Positions 47,710 to 52,455 of a stretch of DNA of 52,455 nucleotides are shown in pieces (the first letter of the stretch is position 1; each line of letters starts with the position of its first letter). The translations under genes were made by a program, and so were the position numbers. The DNA comes from Planctomycetota bacterium (GTDB taxonomy: Bacteria; Planctomycetota; J058). The notes under the pieces are model-generated. The model ran no database searches and had not been told where the DNA came from. It worked only from the letters and a program-made list of their open reading frames with translations. Where the stretch lies: the NCBI GenBank assembly GCA_019636275.1, contig JAHBXY010000052.1:1-52455 (forward strand). Reading direction: 5' to 3'.

Positions 47710-49125
47710 TCACACCGGCTGGGCGGTCATCCCCAGGATCGTCATGGCGATCGTCAGGTAGATCAGGAGCCCCGTCGCGTCGACGAGGGTCGTGATCAAC
47801 GGCCCCGAGATCACCGTCGGGTCGATCCCGAGGCGCTGGGCGCCGATCGGGATCACCGAGCCGACGAGGTTGGCCCAGGTGCACACGACGAGGATCGTGA
47901 GCGCCACGCTGGCGGCCACCGCCCCGCCGACGCCCCACATGAGGGCCCGGCCGTAGGCGATCGCGCCCAGGAGGACGCCCAGGACGAAGCCCGTGCTGAC
48001 CTCCTTCCATAGGACGCGCAGGGCGTCGCGCACGACGATCTCGCCCAGCGCCAGGGCGCGGATGATCGTGGACACGGTCTGCGAGCCGGCGTTGCCGCCG
48101 GTGCCGATCAGCAGCGGGATGAAGAACGCCAGCGCCACGTGCTTGTCGAGCTCGTGCTCGAACGCGCGCAGCACGGTGCCCGTGGCCGTCTCGGCGACGA
48201 ACAGGAGCACCAGCCAGGTGACGCGGCTGCGCACGACCCGCGTGATCGGGGTCTGGAAGTAGGGCAGGGCCGCGGCCACCTTGCCGGCCACGCCGCCCTG
48301 GTTGAGGAGGCCCGTCCCGACGTGCGCCAGCGCCGCGTCGAGCAGGTCGTCGACCGTGACCGCGCCGACGAGGCGCCGCTCGTCGTCGACGACCGGCAGC
48401 GAGAGGAAGTTGTGCGTGATGATGATCTCGGCCGCGTCGCCGCGCTCGGCGTGCTCGTTCACCACGAGCACGTCGCGGGTCATGAGGTCGTCGAGCTTCG
48501 CCTCGGGCGGCGCGATCGACACCTCGCGCAGGGGGACGACGCCCACGACCCGCCGCTCCGCGTCCAGGACATAGCAGTTGGCCGCCACCTCGACGTCGGC
48601 GTGGCGCTCGCGCAGGGCCGCCATGGCCTCACCCGCCGTCTTGCCCTGCTCGACCGCCCAGACCTTCGGCGTCATGAGGCGCCCGACCGCCGTCTCGCCG
48701 TGGCTGAGCAGGCGCTCGACCTGCCGCCGCTCGTCGTCGGTCAGGGCCTCGCCGACGAACAGCCGCTGCTCGGGCTCGAGCGTGCCCAGGATCGCCGTCT
48801 GCACGTCGAGGTGCAGGAAGCGCAGCATGCGCGCCGCGTGCTCGCGGTCGCACAGGAGGAGCACCTGCGCGGCGACGGTCGGGTGCGCGCTGCGCAGCAT
48901 GGCCGCGCCGCGCCGGTCGTCGACCGCCTCGAGCACGCGCCGACACTCGTTCACGGTGTAGCGCGAGAACTCGCGGCCGACGTCGGCCGGGCGCACCTTG
49001 CGCAGGGCCTCGACCAGCGGCCCCTTGTCGGGGTCCCGGCGGCGCAGCGCCTCCTCGACCCCCGACAGGTCCGCCAGCGGCACCGCCCGCTTGACGACCT
49101 CCTCGTCGCCGCCGATCCCCCCCAT
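47710..49125 (-). CDS. mgtE: MgtE-type magnesium channel
   Basis: A 471-residue protein with the full MgtE layout: N-domain superhelix (about 15-130), two CBS domains (about 135-260; RLMTPKVWAVEQGKT, DDLMTRDVLVVNEH), a plug helix and five membrane helices. The pore signature GTGGNAGSQTVSTIIRALA is intact. The channel lets in Mg2+ and closes when cytoplasmic Mg2+ binds the N/CBS domains. ATG 49125 was preferred over the upstream ATG at 49161 because GGAGG lies six bases before it. The 236-base gap downstream (47474-47709) shows nothing I can name. Confidence 0.95.
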   Translation of the reverse strand: MGGIGGDEEVVKRAVPLADLSGVEEALRRRDPDKGPLVEALRKVRPADVGREFSRYTVNECRRVLEAVDDRRGAAMLRSAHPTVAAQVLLLCDREHAARMLRFLHLDVQTAILGTLEPEQRLFVGEALTDDERRQVERLLSHGETAVGRLMTPKVWAVEQGKTAGEAMAALRERHADVEVAANCYVLDAERRVVGVVPLREVSIAPPEAKLDDLMTRDVLVVNEHAERGDAAEIIITHNFLSLPVVDDERRLVGAVTVDDLLDAALAHVGTGLLNQGGVAGKVAAALPYFQTPITRVVRSRVTWLVLLFVAETATGTVLRAFEHELDKHVALAFFIPLLIGTGGNAGSQTVSTIIRALALGEIVVRDALRVLWKEVSTGFVLGVLLGAIAYGRALMWGVGGAVAASVALTILVVCTWANLVGSVIPIGAQRLGIDPTVISGPLITTLVDATGLLIYLTIAMTILGMTAQPV

Positions 49126-49221
49126 GGTCCCCTCCGCGCCGTGGGCGCGGAGGTCCCTCATACCTGGCGCGAACCCGCCGGCGCTACGGGCGAGCGGCGC
49201 GGAGAGGTGTCCCCTTTTGCC

Positions 49222-49722
49222 TCAGATGCCCCGGCGGACGGCCCGGGTGACGAGCTCGGCCGCCGCCGTCCACACGGCGTGGTTGGCCAGCTCCTTGGCG
49301 TTGACCTGCCAGGGGAGGGCCCGCGGAGACGGGCTGAGCCCCGTGAGCGGCGCGATCGCGCCGTCGCAGGCGAGGAAGAACGGCACCGCGAACGGGAGCC
49401 CCGCCGCGCGGGCGGCCGCGGGCTGGCGCCGTCGCACGGCCGCGTAGACGAGCCCCCAGCCCACGCCGAAGAGCAGGCCGAAGAGCGCGCGCCCGCGGCG
49501 GAGGGCGCGCGCGTCGGCGCCGGGGCCGGCGAGGCGACGGGCGAAGGCGCCGGCCGCCACGTCGTGGCCCGGCCCCTCGCGGACGGCGCGCTCGCGGCGG
49601 CGCGCGGCGTCGCTCACGAGGGGGTCGAGCAGCCGGTCCGCGCCGGCGGTCACCGCGCTGGCGACCGCGCCGGCGGCGGCGCCGACGAGCAGGTCCGAGC
49701 CGAGCGTGCTGCGAGCAGGCAT
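49222..49722 (-). CDS. DUF1440-like (YagU-type) inner-membrane protein
   Basis: A 166-residue membrane protein with hydrophobic segments at DLLVGAAAGAVASAVTAG, RALFGLLFGVGWGLVYAAV and GLPFAVPFFLACDGAIAPL, and the end WQVNAKELANHAVWTAAAELV. This matches the YagU/DUF1440 family of small membrane proteins of uncertain function, linked to acid resistance in Escherichia coli. ATG 49722 has a GGAGG site; a TTG at 49752 would add 10 residues. Confidence 0.7.
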   Translation of the reverse strand: MPARSTLGSDLLVGAAAGAVASAVTAGADRLLDPLVSDAARRRERAVREGPGHDVAAGAFARRLAGPGADARALRRGRALFGLLFGVGWGLVYAAVRRRQPAAARAAGLPFAVPFFLACDGAIAPLTGLSPSPRALPWQVNAKELANHAVWTAAAELVTRAVRRGI

Positions 49723-49807
49723 CGCGTCCTCCGTGCGGAGGACGCGGCGCAAGCGCCGCGCCGCGCCCGCGCCACGAGGGCGCTGGGCCGGCCGGGACGC
49801 GCGTGGC

Positions 49808-51439
49808 TCAGCCCGAGTTGAAGGTGCGCAGCTTCCCGGCGATCGCGAGCTGGGTGAACTTGTAGAAGTGCCAGTGCGTGACGCAGCGGTTCATGAACTG
49901 CGCGAAGCCGATCACGTCGCGCCGGTACTTCAGGTTCGACTTGACGAAGTACTTCGCGTAGACGCTGCCGACCGAGCGCACGGCGCCGTCCTTGACGAGC
50001 GTCTTCGTGATCGAGGCCAGGAGCGCCAGCCCGTAGAGCAGCGTCGGCACCGTCTTGCCCTCGCTCGCCTTCCGCGAGATCTCGGCGCGGCGGCGATGGT
50101 ACTCGGGATAGCGGTAGGAGCGGAAGTAGCGCTCGAGGAAGGCCTCGGGCGAGTAGAGCCGCTCGAGCAGCTTCCAGTAGCCCTGCTGCAGGGCCTCGCG
50201 GCTCATCTGCTTGGGCACGAAGTTGAGGTTCGGATCGTCCTCGACGAGGCGCCCCTCCTTCTTCAGCCGGTCGTAGAGGGGCGTCTTGGGGATCGCGCCC
50301 AGCATGCCGACCATGGCCAGGAGGATGCCGTTGTCCTGGATGAAGCGGAACTGGTCCTCGAAGATCTCGTCGTCGTCGCTGTCGAAGCCGACGATGAACC
50401 CGGCGTGGATGTCGATCCCGGCGTTCTGGATGCGCGAGAGCTTGGCCTCGAGCGAGTCGCCGTGCGTGTTCTGCAGCTTCTTCACCTCGAGGAGCGAGTC
50501 GGCGCGCGGCGACTCGATCCCCATGAACACGTGGCGGAAGTTCGCCTGATACATGAGCTCGAGCAGCCGCGGGTCGTCGGCGAGGTTCACGCTCGCCTCG
50601 GTCGACAGGCGCAGCGGGAAGCCGTTCTTCTCCTGCCACTCGACGAGGCGCTCGAGGAGCTCCTTGGCGGCCTTCTTGTTGCCGATGAAGTTGTCGTCGA
50701 CGATGAACACCGAATGGAAGCCCGCCCGGCGCATGTCCTCGAGCTCGGCGATCACCTGGTCGGGGTGCTTCGTGCGCGGCTTGCGGCCGAAGGTGACGAT
50801 GATGTCGCAGAACTCGCACTGGAACGGGCAGCCGCGCGAGAACTGCAGCGCCCCCGAGGCGTAGCGGTCGACCTTGAGCAGGTCGTAGCGCGGGCGGGGG
50901 ACCGTCGTCATGTCGGTCCGGTCGGCCTGCTCGTAGTAGGTCTGCGTGGCGCGGCCGGCGGCGAAGTCGTCGATGAACCGGGGCCAGGTGGTCTCGGCCT
51001 CGCCCGAGAACAGGACCGAGCAGAGCTGGTCGCGCTCGAAGAACTCGCGGTCGACCGAGGCGTAGGCGCCGCCGACGACGGTGTAGACCTTCAGCTCCTT
51101 GAGCCGGAGGAGGATCTCGCGCATGCGCCGCTTCTGCACGATCATGCCGGTCAGGCCGACGAGGTCGAAGCGCGTGATCCCGGCCCAGTCGATCTCCTCG
51201 ACGTTCTCGTCGACGATCGTGACGTCGTGCCCGGCGGGGACCAGGCCCGCCAGCGTCGGCAGGGCGCCGGTGATCATCGTGCAGCGCTTGTCGCCGGGGT
51301 ACAGCGGCAGGGCGAAGTCGAAGCCCCAGTAGGAGGGCTCGAACTTCGGGTTGATCAGGCAGATCGAGAGGCGCCGCTTCGGCGCGGCGGAGGCGGGGGC
51401 GGCATCGACCCTCGGCTCCAGGACAGCTGGGTGCTGCAA
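49808..51439 (-). CDS. B12-binding radical SAM protein with DUF4070-type C-terminus
   Basis: A 543-residue enzyme. Residues about 22-160 form a cobalamin-binding Rossmann domain (LSICLINPKFEPSYWGFDFA, YPGDKRCTMITGALPTLAGL). The radical SAM cluster is FSRGCPFQCEFCDIIV (C-x3-C-x2-C, about residue 210), then FIVDDNFIGNKKAAKELL and RLSTEASVNLADDPRLLELM. The C-terminal part (MSREALQQGYWKLLERLYSPE) is of the DUF4070 type. Enzymes of this class methylate unreactive carbons; the hopanoid C-2 methylase HpnP is one relative, but the substrate here is not determined. The only start that keeps the N-terminus is TTG 51439. Confidence 0.9.
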   Translation of the reverse strand: MQHPAVLEPRVDAAPASAAPKRRLSICLINPKFEPSYWGFDFALPLYPGDKRCTMITGALPTLAGLVPAGHDVTIVDENVEEIDWAGITRFDLVGLTGMIVQKRRMREILLRLKELKVYTVVGGAYASVDREFFERDQLCSVLFSGEAETTWPRFIDDFAAGRATQTYYEQADRTDMTTVPRPRYDLLKVDRYASGALQFSRGCPFQCEFCDIIVTFGRKPRTKHPDQVIAELEDMRRAGFHSVFIVDDNFIGNKKAAKELLERLVEWQEKNGFPLRLSTEASVNLADDPRLLELMYQANFRHVFMGIESPRADSLLEVKKLQNTHGDSLEAKLSRIQNAGIDIHAGFIVGFDSDDDEIFEDQFRFIQDNGILLAMVGMLGAIPKTPLYDRLKKEGRLVEDDPNLNFVPKQMSREALQQGYWKLLERLYSPEAFLERYFRSYRYPEYHRRRAEISRKASEGKTVPTLLYGLALLASITKTLVKDGAVRSVGSVYAKYFVKSNLKYRRDVIGFAQFMNRCVTHWHFYKFTQLAIAGKLRTFNSG

Positions 51440-51647
51440 GCAGGCTCTCGGTTGTGATCGCCCGAGTGGGACGAAGGGGACGCCCCCTCGACCCCAGTGG
51501 CGCGGCTGAGCACGATTCTAGACACGGTGCCGCATTACGCCACAGGTCGAGGGATATTCCCGGGCCATTCTCCGTTACTCACTCAAATCCAGGCACTTAC
51601 GCGACGCGCTGCGGATCACCCCTGGAGCGAAGGCGCGGGCCCGGGGC

Positions 51648-51653
51648 TACACT
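51648..51653 (+). promoter_or_regulatory. -10 box before the FHA gene
   Basis: TACACT lies 14 bases before GTG 51668 and supports that start over the open frame beginning at 51497; the stretch 51500-51600 is less GC-rich and looks intergenic. Confidence 0.4.
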
Positions 51654-51667
51654 CGCCGGGGCTGACC

Positions 51668-52213
51668 GTGCCGACCGTGCCCTTCGCAGCGTTCTTCGCC
51701 TCATGGGTCGACCGGACCCGCGAGGAGTTCCTGGCCGAGGTGCGCGCGCCGCATCTCGTCCTGCCGCGCCTGCCGCTCGCCGGTGAGGCCGAGCCCCCCG
51801 ACGCGGCGACCGAGCGGGTCGACCCGGCGCGGACCGTCGCCTACTGGGACCTGCAGGTCCTCGTGCCGCTCCTGCCAGCGGCGGACGCCGCGCCCATCTC
51901 GATCGGGCGCGGGTCCGACAACGACGTCGTCGTGGCCGACGCGCGGGTGTCGAAGGTCCAGGCCTACCTGGAGCGCCGAGACGACGAGTGGCGCGTCCTC
52001 GACGCCGGGTCGACGAACGGCACGCGCGCCGACCTCCAGCGCGTGCCGACGGAGCGCGGGGTCGCGGTGCGCTCGGGCACGCGGATCCGCCTGGCCGAGG
52101 CGATCGACGTGGTGTTCTTCGAGCCCGAGGGCCTCCTGGGCGTGCTCGAGCGCGTCCGCCGGGCGCGGGTGTCGACGGAGGTTCCACCCCCGGACTTCGA
52201 GGTCCGGAGCTGA
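51668..52213 (+). CDS. FHA-domain protein
   Basis: A 181-residue protein. Residues about 75-150 form a forkhead-associated domain: ISIGRGSDNDVVVADARVSK with the phosphothreonine-binding Arg and Ser, and DAGSTNGT with the conserved Asn. The more common His of the family is replaced by Lys in RVSKVQAYL. The N-terminus (AAFFASWVDRTREEFLAEV) is helical. FHA domains dock on threonine-phosphorylated proteins, so it may read the output of Hanks-type kinases such as the one at 44-47 kb. GTG 51668 is supported by a -10 box. Confidence 0.85.
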   Translation: MPTVPFAAFFASWVDRTREEFLAEVRAPHLVLPRLPLAGEAEPPDAATERVDPARTVAYWDLQVLVPLLPAADAAPISIGRGSDNDVVVADARVSKVQAYLERRDDEWRVLDAGSTNGTRADLQRVPTERGVAVRSGTRIRLAEAIDVVFFEPEGLLGVLERVRRARVSTEVPPPDFEVRS

Positions 52214-52307
52214 GACGAACGCGCTCGACAGCGCGCCAGTTACGTTGACCGGCCCGACCGGCCCCCTCCTTGCGAACGCGACCTTCGTCTCGCCGGAGGG
52301 AACGGAC

Positions 52308-52455
52308 ATGCACGTGATCTTCGGGGCGCTCGTCGGCGCCGTCCTCGTCGTGGCCGCCACGACCGTCGTGGCCCTGGCGGCCGGTCGCCGGCCGACCGCG
52401 CGCGAGCTGGCGCTGGCCGCGCTGGGCGGCGCCGTGAGCGGCGCCGTCGTGGCGG
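52308..52455 (+). CDS. membrane protein, 3' end outside window
   Basis: ATG 52308 follows a GGAGGG ribosome site by seven bases. The visible 49 residues include one hydrophobic helix (VIFGALVGAVLVVAATTVVAL), a short basic-acidic turn (AAGRRPTARE) and the start of a second Gly/Ala-rich helix. Too short to assign. Confidence 0.6.
   Translation, partial: MHVIFGALVGAVLVVAATTVVALAAGRRPTARELALAALGGAVSGAVVA

Noticed and set aside
51497..51667. N-terminal extension of the FHA protein
   Set aside because: The stretch has lower G+C, no ribosome site and no protein-like composition, and a -10 box lies inside it.

Overview
The window is a very GC-rich (clearly above 70 % G+C by eye) bacterial chromosome segment with dense, mostly short-intergenic gene packing. 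No rRNA, tRNA or taxonomic marker gene is visible. The gene mix (Sel1 repeats, a bacterial RRM protein, a Ser/Thr kinase with carbohydrate-binding-like repeats, FHA, von Willebrand A and PQQ-propeller proteins, a stressosome, an HNH protein with a RuvA-like tail) best fits Planctomycetota or a myxobacterium-like lineage; this is inference only.

Layout. 0-3.2 kb: end of a Sel1-repeat protein, a SigZ-like ECF sigma factor, a frame-broken zinc-ribbon gene, an RRM RNA-binding protein and a small unknown protein. 3.2-8.8 kb: a surface-glycan cluster (2OG-type oxygenase, UDP-sugar epimerase, two GT2 glycosyltransferases, divergent flippase). 9-13 kb: a small regulated unknown gene, an AI-2E family permease, a PAS hybrid histidine kinase and an orphan NAD-binding (TrkA-N) protein. 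13.4-19.4 kb: a histidine kinase/response regulator pair, a GAF histidine kinase and a complete stressosome operon whose RsbR carries a haem-type globin domain and whose phosphatase is fused to an ATPase domain. 19.4-24.1 kb: hydrogenase maturation genes hypC-D-E with hypF divergent. 24.1-26.2 kb: a peptidoglycan-binding protein and a probable caspase-fold (clan CD) protease.

26.17-33.0 kb is the most unusual part: one HNH endonuclease gene sits between two outward-facing arrays of related, about 70-bp tandem repeats (about 23 units on one side, about 46 on the other). The promoter/leader of the HNH gene is duplicated, and the second copy lies inside a repeat unit of the longer array. The unit length is not a multiple of three, so the arrays are not coding. 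I know of no described system with this arrangement.

33-52.5 kb: a heterodimeric ABC exporter, histidine phosphatase, a small zinc-motif protein, Old Yellow Enzyme, XRE-type regulator, single-domain response regulator, C45-like secreted hydrolase, a degenerate membrane-protein region, a PQQ propeller/kinase/VWA surface-signalling group, an MgtE magnesium channel, a DUF1440-like membrane protein, a B12-type radical SAM enzyme, an FHA protein and the start of a membrane protein.

Several genes show apparent frame breaks (about 1.8, 42.2 and 45.67 kb). Either these genes are decaying or the assembly holds small indels in GC-rich strings. Several start codons lie 6-9 bases after a good -10 box and lack a Shine-Dalgarno sequence, which suggests leaderless transcripts.
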